A stretch of 64,000 nucleotides of DNA from Lachnoclostridium sp. UBA903 (GTDB taxonomy: Bacteria; Bacillota; Clostridia; Lachnospirales; Lachnospiraceae), in assembly GCA_002294045.1 (NCBI GenBank), contig DBEP01000009.1, forward strand, positions 158,857 through 222,856, read 5' to 3'. Under the pieces are notes generated by a model. That model did not search any database. It was not told the DNA's origin and worked only from the letters and a program-made list of their open reading frames with translations. The stretch's first letter is position 1. Each line of letters opens with the position of its first letter. Shown here piece after piece: positions 32,917 through 41,294 of the stretch. Made by a program: the position numbers and the translations under genes.

Positions 32917-32987
32917 AAAGGACAGGCTTACTATTTCCTTTTATTATTATTCTATAGGATAATGGAGGAAAATAAGGCCTGTCCTTT
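32917..32987 (+). terminator. Long terminator after the hydrolase gene
   Basis: AAAGGACAGGC pairs with GCCTGTCCTTT; an inner stem TATTTCCT/AGGAAAATA extends it. It is followed by CTAATTTAG rather than a pure T-run. Confidence 0.7.
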
Positions 32988-32997
32988 CTAATTTAGT

Positions 32998-33368
32998 AAG
33001 ACGGCAGTGTATTTTTTGTTTGCAAAATTACGGAAATTGTGAGGGATGCACAGGACGCGCTAAAGGGAGATTGTTACTGAAGTAATAGTCGAGCCGGAAT
33101 CTTTCGTGATATAGCGGAAATGTGTCCCATTATCAAAAAAACAGTCAGGTTAGAAAGCGTTTTTGTTTTTTGTAATGTGTCATCTTAAATTTTTTTGTTA
33201 CTACCTTTTATCAGTTAAGCATTATCTGTCGAATTGATTTATTACTGTATATTTATTAATATAATGATATTTATATGTTTTACATATTTACGTACCCCTA
33301 AAAAACATGTTATAATACAGAAAATTTAAACTAAACAATTTATAAATACGATAAAGGAATGAACTTAT
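32998..33368. other. Gap before thrC
   Basis: About 370 bp without a gene. The segment 33030-33170 is less AT-rich than the rest and gives short frames (NYGNCEGCTGRAKGR; FRDIAEMCPIIKKTVRLE) that might be a transposase relic, but I cannot place them. A TATAAT-like -10 box (TTATAATAC at about 33309) without a good -35 is the likely thrC promoter. Confidence 0.35.
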
Positions 33369-34853
33369 ATGAATCTCATGTATCAAAGTACCCGCAGCAA
33401 CAGCGAACCCATAACAGCATCCCAGGCAATATTAAAAGGACTGGCAGAAGACGGAGGATTATATGTACCGGTAACGGTACCCCAACTTGAAATTCCCATA
33501 AGCCGGTTGGGAAAGATGACTTACCAGGAAACCGCATATGAAGTCATGAAATTATTTTTTACGGATTTTACGGAAGAAGAATTAAAAAACTGTATAAACC
33601 GTGCTTATGATGAGAAATTCGATACAAAGGAAATAGCTCCCATTGTAAAAGCGGACGGAGCATTTTATCTGGAATTATTTCATGGGACAACCATAGCCTT
33701 TAAAGATATGGCCTTATCCATACTTCCCCACTTGTTAACGACTGCGGCAAAGAAAAACCGGGTGACGGATGAAATCGTAATTTTAACGGCTACTTCCGGT
33801 GATACAGGGAAGGCTGCTTTGGCAGGATTTGCCGATGTAAAAGGAACAAAAATCATCGTGTTTTATCCGAAGGACGGCGTAAGTCCGGTTCAGGAAAAAC
33901 AGATGGTAACCCAGAAAGGGGACAATACCTATGTGATTGGTATCCGGGGCAACTTTGATGATGCCCAGAACGGCGTTAAGGCAATGTTTAATAATAAAGA
34001 ACTGGCTAAAGAACTGAAAGAAAAAGGGTATCGGTTCTCCTCGGCCAACTCTATAAACATCGGCAGACTGGTGCCTCAGATTGTTTACTATGTCTATTCC
34101 TGCGGCAGGCTGTTTAAGAATGGTGAAATCAGCTACAGGGAGAAAATCAACGTTGTTGTCCCTACCGGTAACTTTGGTAATATTTTAGCGGCATACTATG
34201 CAAAATCCATGGGTCTTCCCATTGGAAAGTTAATTTGTGCTTCCAATGAGAACAAGGTTTTATTTGATTTCTTGCAGACAGGTACCTATAATAGAAACCG
34301 TGATTTTATCCTGACCACTTCTCCTTCCATGGACATTCTGATTTCAAGCAACTTGGAAAGGCTGATATACCAGATTGCCGGAAGGGATTCCGGTAAAACT
34401 CTTGCCATGATGAAATCCTTAAGCACAGAAGGAAAATATGATATAACGGAAGAGATGAAGGCCAATATGACTGATTTTATCGGCGGATATGCGTCTGAGA
34501 AGGAAACCGCAGAGACTATTAAGAGATTATATGAAGCAACCGGTTATGTCATTGATACCCACACGGCAGTAGCAGCCAGTGTATACCAGAAGTATAAAGC
34601 CCGGACCGGCGACGGGACCAAGAGCATCATTGCCTCAACTGCAAGTCCTTATAAATTTGCAAGAAGTGTCATGAATGCCATAGACTTAAACCATGATTCT
34701 ATGGACGACTTTGAGCTGGCCGACGAATTAAGCAGAATATCCGGTACGGAGGTGCCCAAAGCAATTGAGGAGATCCGTTCCGCCGAAATACTGCATAAGA
34801 CGGTCTGTGCTGCTAATAAAATGCAGGAGACGGTAGAAAATATTCTGAAATAG
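33369..34853 (+). CDS. thrC: Threonine synthase
   Basis: 494 residues, the long class. N-terminal MYQSTRSN and AILKGLAEDGGLYVP are family marks; HGTTIAFKDMALSILPHLL carries the PLP-binding Lys; TATSGDTGKAALAGF is the phosphate loop; VVPTGNFGNILAAYYAKSMGLP contacts cofactor. It converts O-phosphohomoserine to threonine. It stands alone, without hom or thrB. The leader is too short for a T-box. A strong terminator follows. Confidence 0.96.
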   Translation: MNLMYQSTRSNSEPITASQAILKGLAEDGGLYVPVTVPQLEIPISRLGKMTYQETAYEVMKLFFTDFTEEELKNCINRAYDEKFDTKEIAPIVKADGAFYLELFHGTTIAFKDMALSILPHLLTTAAKKNRVTDEIVILTATSGDTGKAALAGFADVKGTKIIVFYPKDGVSPVQEKQMVTQKGDNTYVIGIRGNFDDAQNGVKAMFNNKELAKELKEKGYRFSSANSINIGRLVPQIVYYVYSCGRLFKNGEISYREKINVVVPTGNFGNILAAYYAKSMGLPIGKLICASNENKVLFDFLQTGTYNRNRDFILTTSPSMDILISSNLERLIYQIAGRDSGKTLAMMKSLSTEGKYDITEEMKANMTDFIGGYASEKETAETIKRLYEATGYVIDTHTAVAASVYQKYKARTGDGTKSIIASTASPYKFARSVMNAIDLNHDSMDDFELADELSRISGTEVPKAIEEIRSAEILHKTVCAANKMQETVENILK

Positions 34854-34964
34854 CAGCATTTCCTGTATGTTGTTAAAAACCGGACATAATAAGGAATCTT
34901 GGAAAAGAAGTCCTGAAATCCCAAATTTGTGTCTCGTTTAATAATTTTATTATTAAAATTCGTA

Positions 34965-35013
34965 ATACACCTCCCTTAACACGTCATGTTGTGCTGAAGG
35001 GAGGTGTATTTTA
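34965..35013 (+). terminator. Terminator of thrC
   Basis: ATACACCTCCCTTA pairs with the matching GAAGGGAGGTGTAT arm (inner AACAC/GTGCT step) and runs into TTTTA. It sits about 110 bp past the stop. Confidence 0.8.
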
Positions 35014-35079
35014 TCTCATAGAAGTTCGTTATATAAGATAAAAGCCCTCCGGAGGATGTGCATAACGCACTATAGGAAT
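35009..35079 (+). repeat. AAGTTCG hairpin repeat, copy 2
   Basis: TTTTATCT pairs with AGATAAAA around CATAG-AAGTTCGT-TATATA; then CCTCCGGAGG, then a GTGC/GCAC hairpin with loop ATAAC, then TATAGGAAT. The order of parts is the same as copy 1. It abuts the thrC terminator. Confidence 0.6.
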
Positions 35080-35151
35080 ACAGACCCTTTCTTATATTAA
35101 CTTAATTGTTACAAAAAAATAAACTGATTATGACAAAAGCATGACATAAAT

Positions 35152-35179
35152 TTGACACATTCCAGGTGCATTATATAAG
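35152..35179 (+). promoter_or_regulatory. Distal promoter of the surface-protein gene
   Basis: TTGACA, 16-nt spacer, TATAAG. A transcript from here would carry a leader of about 345 nt. Confidence 0.6.
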
Positions 35180-35421
35180 CAAGTCAGACGGATGCCGAAC
35201 TTAATGTTCTCTCTTTATGACTGGAATATAATCAATTCAATACAGATATAACATACAAACAGGGTGTAAGTCAACCAATGTATCTGGGAACAAAACCCAA
35301 TTTTTTGGTGCTGAAAGCCAAATTCAGAAATGGCCGGAATGTGTCAAAAATAAGGCGAAACCCGGAGTGTACAACCAGTAAAACCGGTTGTAAAAAAAGT
35401 AAAATAATAGAATAAAAGGAC
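35180..35421 (+). other. Possible structured leader
   Basis: No gene. Several local hairpins: CTGAA..TTCAG and GCCA..TGGC, which compete (35310-35336), and ACAACC..GGTTGT (35370-35391), followed by an A-run. It lies between the two promoters and would be present only in the longer transcript. I do not recognise a known riboswitch. Confidence 0.35.
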
Positions 35422-35450
35422 TTGACCTTTTGTTTGATTATTGTTATAAT
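35422..35450 (+). promoter_or_regulatory. Proximal promoter of the surface-protein gene
   Basis: TTGACC, 17-nt spacer, perfect TATAAT, 79 bp before the start codon. Confidence 0.8.
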
Positions 35451-35528
35451 CAACTTGTTATTGGGATGATTATATTTGACAAAATATAATACCAAGCCAA
35501 ACCTATATTTTAAGGAGGAAGAAAGAAT

Positions 35529-38123
35529 ATGAGGAAAAATTTCTTTAAAAAGAAATTAGCTTCCGCTCTTACCTTAGCAATGGTAGTAGCCAGTCTGGTT
35601 GTTCCGTCAACCACCGCTTCAGCTGCTTCAACTACTAAGGTTGTTAAACAAGGCGGAAAGGCTGCACCGACTTATCTTTATGTTGGTGATAAAGGCACGG
35701 ATTACGGCCTGAGCAGAACTTTCAAGGGTAATAAATATGCCTGGACAATCAGCGATTCTAGTATCGCAACAATTAACAAAGCAGGTGTGGTTACAGCTAA
35801 AGCACCCGGAACAGTGACAATTAAGTGTACGGCCAGAAACTCTAAGGGCAAATGGCTTAACGCTTTTACTCACAAGATCATAACTAAACTTCGTGTTGAC
35901 AGCGTTGATATCGGAAGTGAAGATTTCGATTTAATCATAGGTGAGGAACTGGATTTAAATGCAGTTAAGAATCCTAGCAATTCAACAGATGCAATCAGAT
36001 ACTATTCTGATAACGAAGAAGTAGCAACTGTAGATCCGCTTACAGGCGTTGTTACAGGCGTTGCCCCCGGCGAAGCTACTGTTACCGTATATGCTAAAGC
36101 ATTATGGAATACAGCTACTACAAGCACGTACAACAGAACTGATTCCGTTAAGGTAACGGTTGTTGATGGCCTTCAGTCAGTTAAACAGACTACAACCAAT
36201 AAAGTTGAATTAAGTTTTGCAACTGACCAAAGCGACAAATTAACAATTGATAATCTTACTGTAACTGATTCAGACGGTATCAAGCAGGTAGTTAAGAGCA
36301 TCAGCTTCTCCGATGACGGAAAGACTGCTACCGTAGAATTCTATCTTGACCTGGATGACGGTATTACTTATAAAGTAGCTTATGCTGAGATTGAAAAGAC
36401 TTTTACAGCCAGCGTAGGTTCTGTAGCATCCATCGTACTTGGTGGAAAGACAGTACAATATGATACGGCAACTGATCTTGACCTGAAAGCATTCGACAAG
36501 AATGGTATTGATGTTACTTCTACAGTTAGTGATTTGGATGATGTAGAGTTTGATTATGAAGAAGCCGACGCTTATATTGAATGGGATAGTGATGATGATG
36601 TATGGCAGATTACCGTATATGATTATCCTAAGACATTAACCGTTAAGGCAACTTATACTGTTTTTGACAGTGAAAAAGAGGAAGATGTAAGCTTTACAAG
36701 TTCAGCAGTTATTAAATCTGTTGAAGAAATTGCCAATACGGCTGCTGACATTAAATATACTCTTCTTGATGAAACAGATTATGATAATGTTGACTGGGAT
36801 GACAAGTCTAATGTAGTTGATACGATTCCTGCCGAAGCTGAGAACTATCAGTTATTCATCAAAGCAAAAGACCAGAACGGTGATGACATCTATGAATGGA
36901 ATTTCGACAGCTTTGAATCCAGTGATAAGAGCATATTAAATGTTTCTTATGATGAAGATAACAAAGATGAAGAAAATACTCCTGTATATGTAGACCCGGT
37001 TAAAGCTGGAACTGCATACATTAAAGCAAAATATGGCAATACAACTAAATTATTGAAAGTAACAGTTGGTTCTGCTGCAAAAGCTACCAGAATCTCTGCA
37101 AATACTACTTCGATAGCATTATCTGACTCTGTAGCTCTTGGTGGAGACAGCGTAGTTGTTGAACTTACCGTAAAAGATCAGTACGGCAATGAAATGAGTT
37201 ATGATGATCCTGTTGAAGTTTTTCATAAGTCAGGTGATTCACAATTTATTGTTGACGCTGTATCAGGCGGAGATGATTTAGCTAATAATGAAGTTAAATT
37301 CTCATTAGATGCAGGAACGGCAACTTCAGCTAATGACGGAAACAATACTTATGAGTTAACGCTTAATGATAAGACAATTAAGGTTACAGTTAAGGTTAAC
37401 CATGTTGAAACTGGTGAAAAGATTACAAAAGTAGGTCTTGAAAAATCTCATACCGAAATTGATGCTAAGGCAGGCGAAACTGCTGACACAGATAAAGCTG
37501 TTACTTATACCGTATATGGTTACAATAAGAGCGGTGTAAAAGTTTCTAAGATTTCAAATGCTAAATTTACATTTACTCTTGGCAGCGATACTGTAAAAGA
37601 CGGTAATAAAGGTGTTAAACTTGAAGGCGTTGATGCAAGTGGTGTATCAGCAGGCGGTGTTGTAACATTTACGGCATTACAGCTTGAAGGTGCGTCTGGT
37701 AGTGTAGCAACCCAGGCATCTGTTGGTACCTATAAGGTTAAAGCCGAAGTTACAGCAACAGACGATAATCCTAAAGCTACATTGACTGCATCTCTGAAGG
37801 TTACTAATTCACAGGTAGCTCCTACCGTTACACAGGATAAGACTTCTATAAGCATTGATGATGTTAGCAATGTTGAAGATGTTATTGAGGAAGCTTTCAG
37901 TATCAAACGTACTGGTAAGAGTTCAGACGAATTAGATGTTGTAAAGGCTGAATTTGTAGTAGGCAGCAAATCTTATGATAGTGCTGCGGACCTTACTGGT
38001 GTAGATTTAACGGGTGGTACTACTGTAAGAATTAAAACTATAACAATTAATGAAAAACTATCAAGCGGTGCATGGGTACAGCATAAAGTTACTGTTAATA
38101 AATCAGTTAGTATAACAAGATAA
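35529..38123 (+). CDS. Abundant-type secreted surface protein with Ig-like (Big_2) domains
   Basis: 864 residues behind AAGGAGGAAG. A clear signal peptide (KKKLASALTLAMVVASLVVP, cut near SASAA at 30-33). At least two Ig-like Big_2 modules at the N-terminus (YAWTISDSSIATINKAGVVTAKAPGTVTIKC and IRYYSDNEEVATVDPLTGVVTGVAPGEATVTVYA), then more beta-sandwich modules and a similar one near 440-515. The protein is Thr/Asp/Val/Lys-rich with no Cys seen, no LPXTG and no SLH motif. Two strong promoters, simple codon use and a strong terminator suggest high expression, as for an S-layer-like protein; that role is inference. Confidence 0.8.
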   Translation: MRKNFFKKKLASALTLAMVVASLVVPSTTASAASTTKVVKQGGKAAPTYLYVGDKGTDYGLSRTFKGNKYAWTISDSSIATINKAGVVTAKAPGTVTIKCTARNSKGKWLNAFTHKIITKLRVDSVDIGSEDFDLIIGEELDLNAVKNPSNSTDAIRYYSDNEEVATVDPLTGVVTGVAPGEATVTVYAKALWNTATTSTYNRTDSVKVTVVDGLQSVKQTTTNKVELSFATDQSDKLTIDNLTVTDSDGIKQVVKSISFSDDGKTATVEFYLDLDDGITYKVAYAEIEKTFTASVGSVASIVLGGKTVQYDTATDLDLKAFDKNGIDVTSTVSDLDDVEFDYEEADAYIEWDSDDDVWQITVYDYPKTLTVKATYTVFDSEKEEDVSFTSSAVIKSVEEIANTAADIKYTLLDETDYDNVDWDDKSNVVDTIPAEAENYQLFIKAKDQNGDDIYEWNFDSFESSDKSILNVSYDEDNKDEENTPVYVDPVKAGTAYIKAKYGNTTKLLKVTVGSAAKATRISANTTSIALSDSVALGGDSVVVELTVKDQYGNEMSYDDPVEVFHKSGDSQFIVDAVSGGDDLANNEVKFSLDAGTATSANDGNNTYELTLNDKTIKVTVKVNHVETGEKITKVGLEKSHTEIDAKAGETADTDKAVTYTVYGYNKSGVKVSKISNAKFTFTLGSDTVKDGNKGVKLEGVDASGVSAGGVVTFTALQLEGASGSVATQASVGTYKVKAEVTATDDNPKATLTASLKVTNSQVAPTVTQDKTSISIDDVSNVEDVIEEAFSIKRTGKSSDELDVVKAEFVVGSKSYDSAADLTGVDLTGGTTVRIKTITINEKLSSGAWVQHKVTVNKSVSITR

Positions 38124-38154
38124 ATTAATAATACTTTAGCACTGTTGAGTATAA

Positions 38155-38190
38155 AAAAAGTTCTGGTCATTATGACCAGGACTTTTTTTA
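38155..38190 (+). terminator. Terminator of the surface-protein gene
   Basis: AAAGTTCTGGTCAT pairs with ATGACCAGGACTTT and is followed by TTTTTA; about 30 bp after the stop. Confidence 0.9.
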
Positions 38191-38282
38191 TGTATTTATA
38201 TAAAATGTTTAAATATAAGCAACATCATTTCCATTTTAACTCCTGCCTGTCTTCCCTACTCCTTAAGAATCCTTAATAATTA

Positions 38283-38311
38283 TTGCATTCTAATCCTATC
38301 TATGTTAAAAT
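38283..38311 (+). promoter_or_regulatory. Promoter of the first glycan module
   Basis: TTGCAT, 17-nt spacer, TAAAAT, 40 bp before the first gene of the module. Confidence 0.65.
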
Positions 38312-38350
38312 CCTTCTTAGTGGAAAGCGAAATCCAGGAGGAATTCAACA

Positions 38351-41293
38351 ATGAGTGAAATTAAGGTAAGTATCATTGTTCCAGTTTATAATGTGGAAAA
38401 ATACCTGACGAAATGCATGGAAAGCCTGGTAAACCAGACCTTAAAAGAAATTGAAATTATTACAGTGAACGATGGCAGCCCTGATAATAGTATAAAGATA
38501 TTAGAAAAATATGAAAAGAAATACCCCAATAAAGTTAAAGTGTTTACAACTGAGAACCGGGGAGTCAGTCATGCCCGTAATTACGGCTTGGACCGGGCTT
38601 TGGGTGAATATGTTATGTTTGTGGACAGCGATGATTTTGTGGAGCTTACTATGGCGGAAAAGCTTTATAATAAAGCAGCAGCAGATCATAATGACCTGGT
38701 AATGTGTGCCAGATATAACGTGTATGAAATAGAAGGCAAAAAAGAGTTAAATCGTAAAGTGATGAATATTTTTTCCATGAATCAGAACTTTAAGATGTCC
38801 GAGAGAAAGTTTGAGCTGGTTCATGCCTCACCCTTTCCCTGGGACAAGCTGTTTAAGCGGACTCTCCTTACCGGTATCCGGTTTCCGGAGGGAATCCGAT
38901 TTGAAGATCTTGTGCTGGCCTTTGAGGCAGCCGTCATGGCTGAAAGCATTGGTGTAGTTCCGGAACCCCTTTATAACTACAGAAAGACGACCCAGGTTGG
39001 TTTTTTAAACAGTTTCTCCGAAGCAACGAAGGATATCGTCAAAGCTTTTACCTTACTGTTTGATTTTATGAAGGAGCATGACTTATTTGATACTTTTAAA
39101 GAAGAGCTGGAATATGTCTGTACCAGGCATTTCTTTTTCCGCTATGAATCTTTTTACTCCGATGGGAAAAAGGGACAATTACAGCTTAAGAAAGATATTA
39201 TCAATCTGACACAGGATTTTCTGAATAAAGAGATTCCTGACTGGCCGGATAATCATTATCTGCAGTATACGGCAGGTCCTTCCCTGAAAAAGCACCTGAA
39301 GTATTATGTTAACAGAAACAAAACCATCTGCTATGTAACACTACGGGAACATTTGCCGGGAAGAGTATACGGAATCCTTGTAAAATTAATCGGGTTAAAG
39401 GATAAGATAGTTAAGAAATGGAGAAAATTTAAAAGGTCAAAAAGTAAAATAGCGGCTATCAATATAGCAATACGTAAATTACGTATTGTAAAGCTATTTG
39501 TAAAGCCGTTGGACATAAAATATACAAAGTATTATGAAACCTTAGCTGTGAATGATAAGGTGATTTTATTTGAGTCCAAACACGGGGAAGACCTGGCAGG
39601 AAATATTTTTAATATGGTATTGGAAACCGGCAGAGATAAGTATAAAGATTTCCGCATCCTGCTTGCGTTAAAAAAAGAGCTCTTTAAAACCTATGATGAA
39701 CTATTAAAAAGTTATAATATAAATCACGTAATCTTTGTTGAACTGCATTCGAATGAGTATTTACGCGCATTGGCAGCTGCCAGATATCTGGTTACGGATA
39801 CCAGTTTTCCTCCCTACTTTATTAAGAAGCCGGAGCAGGTATATTTAAATACCTGGCATGGCACCCCTCTTAAGGCTATGGGCAGGATTGTGCCCGACAG
39901 GGAATATGGTCTTGGCAATGTGCAGAGGAATTTTAACATCGCAGATTATTTATTGTATCAGAATGAATTTTCCAAAGATATCTTTTTAAGAGATTATATG
40001 CTGGACAAGACTTACGAAGGTAAGGTTTTGCTATCCGGCTATCCCAGGAATTCCTCCTTTTACCGTACCGACAGAAGGGATATCATCAGAAAAGAATGCG
40101 GTCTTGAGGATATGCAGGTAATAGTTTATATGCCCACCTGGAGAGGGCTGCTTCACAAAAAGGAAACAAAAGTCCAGGTTGATAAAATATTCGGATATCT
40201 GGCACATTTGGACCATAAATTAAAGAGCAGCCAGGTATTGTATGTAAAGCTGCACCCGTTTGTAAAGAAAAGCATTGATTACAGCCAGTTGGTGCATGTA
40301 AGGGAATTTCCGGGCAATTATGAAACCTATGATTTCTTAAATGCAAGCGACTTGCTGATTACGGACTATTCCAGCATTATGTTTGATTATGCTGTTTCCA
40401 AAAAGAAAATAATTTTATTTACTTATGACCGCAAGGAATATTTGGGAGACCGCGGTATCTATATTGGGTTAGACGAGATGGATTTGCCGAAAGTGAATAC
40501 AGTGGATGAACTAATTGCCGAAATCAATAAAGAGGAATATGCCTATCCCCAATTTTATGAAAGATTCTGCAGTCTGGATTCGGCCGATACGGCAAAAAAT
40601 GTATGTGATACGGTATTCTTAAATGAAGAAAATAAGGTGAAAACAGAAGTATATAAAAAAGGTGATACTGATAATATCCTTATTTACGTAACATCTTTGC
40701 AGGATAATGAGGAAGACCTGCACTTTATCGAAAAAATGAACCGGATGGATTTAAAGAGAAGTAATTTCTTTCTTCATTTTAAGGCCGGTGCCATGAGGAA
40801 AACCTCCGGTATGTTATCTTTACTTAACAAAGAGATTGGCTATATTCCCATATCTCCGGGAAGAAATTACAGAATGTCCGAATACCTTGCCTTTATCTTA
40901 ACCTTCCGGTTTGGTATAGTAAATACATACACAAAGAGAAAGCTCCAAAGCCTCGCTAAACGAGAAAAGCAGAAGATGTACGGCGATACGAACTTTGAGT
41001 ATGTTATATATTATTCCGGCATGGACCTGATGCTGCTCCATGTGTTTGAGCAATTTAAAGGGAAGAAGGTATTTTACTTCAGTGACTTTAACCATAAGAA
41101 ATATAATAGTTCGGGAAAATACCGCAGGGATGTGCAGTATGCTTTAGAGAATTTAGAAAATTATTCACTTGCAATCATTCCTTCCTCCATGCAGCAGCTA
41201 AAAGAGGTCAAAGACCTGAAAGATAAAATCCGCGTTGTGGTTGATGATGCCGGAGCGATGGCGATTGATACAATACTAAAGGAGGTGAAATAG
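38351..41293 (+). CDS. GT2 glycosyltransferase fused to CDP-glycerol glycerophosphotransferase-like domain
   Basis: 980 residues. The N-terminal GT-A domain starts VSIIVPVYNVEKYLTKCMESL, with NDGSPDNS near 40 and the DXD-like FVDSDDF at 90-96. A basic linker follows. From about 395 a TagB/TagF-type domain shows NTWHGTPLKAMGR (His near 500), RPTW-like MPTWRG, KLHPFVKK and TDYSSIMFDYA. A third region of ~220 residues (about 760-980) has a Rossmann-like pattern but no clear family. It would build a glycerol- or ribitol-phosphate-containing surface polymer at the membrane. AGGAGGAATT precedes the start. First gene of a four-gene module with the PPT/FrhB fusion and TagGH-like genes. Confidence 0.88.
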   Translation: MSEIKVSIIVPVYNVEKYLTKCMESLVNQTLKEIEIITVNDGSPDNSIKILEKYEKKYPNKVKVFTTENRGVSHARNYGLDRALGEYVMFVDSDDFVELTMAEKLYNKAAADHNDLVMCARYNVYEIEGKKELNRKVMNIFSMNQNFKMSERKFELVHASPFPWDKLFKRTLLTGIRFPEGIRFEDLVLAFEAAVMAESIGVVPEPLYNYRKTTQVGFLNSFSEATKDIVKAFTLLFDFMKEHDLFDTFKEELEYVCTRHFFFRYESFYSDGKKGQLQLKKDIINLTQDFLNKEIPDWPDNHYLQYTAGPSLKKHLKYYVNRNKTICYVTLREHLPGRVYGILVKLIGLKDKIVKKWRKFKRSKSKIAAINIAIRKLRIVKLFVKPLDIKYTKYYETLAVNDKVILFESKHGEDLAGNIFNMVLETGRDKYKDFRILLALKKELFKTYDELLKSYNINHVIFVELHSNEYLRALAAARYLVTDTSFPPYFIKKPEQVYLNTWHGTPLKAMGRIVPDREYGLGNVQRNFNIADYLLYQNEFSKDIFLRDYMLDKTYEGKVLLSGYPRNSSFYRTDRRDIIRKECGLEDMQVIVYMPTWRGLLHKKETKVQVDKIFGYLAHLDHKLKSSQVLYVKLHPFVKKSIDYSQLVHVREFPGNYETYDFLNASDLLITDYSSIMFDYAVSKKKIILFTYDRKEYLGDRGIYIGLDEMDLPKVNTVDELIAEINKEEYAYPQFYERFCSLDSADTAKNVCDTVFLNEENKVKTEVYKKGDTDNILIYVTSLQDNEEDLHFIEKMNRMDLKRSNFFLHFKAGAMRKTSGMLSLLNKEIGYIPISPGRNYRMSEYLAFILTFRFGIVNTYTKRKLQSLAKREKQKMYGDTNFEYVIYYSGMDLMLLHVFEQFKGKKVFYFSDFNHKKYNSSGKYRRDVQYALENLENYSLAIIPSSMQQLKEVKDLKDKIRVVVDDAGAMAIDTILKEVK

Positions 41294-41294
41294 C

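Noticed and set aside
33030..33170. Possible transposase relic (NCEGC, AKGR, EMCPIIKKTV fragments in different frames)
   Set aside because: The fragments are short, in different frames and do not line up with a family I can name.
33200..33368. T-box or threonine attenuator upstream of thrC
   Set aside because: The leader after the likely -10 box is under 60 nt and has neither a T-box sequence nor a terminator.
35180..35421. Known riboswitch in the surface-protein leader (c-di-GMP or c-di-AMP type)
   Set aside because: None of the core sequence motifs of those classes is present.
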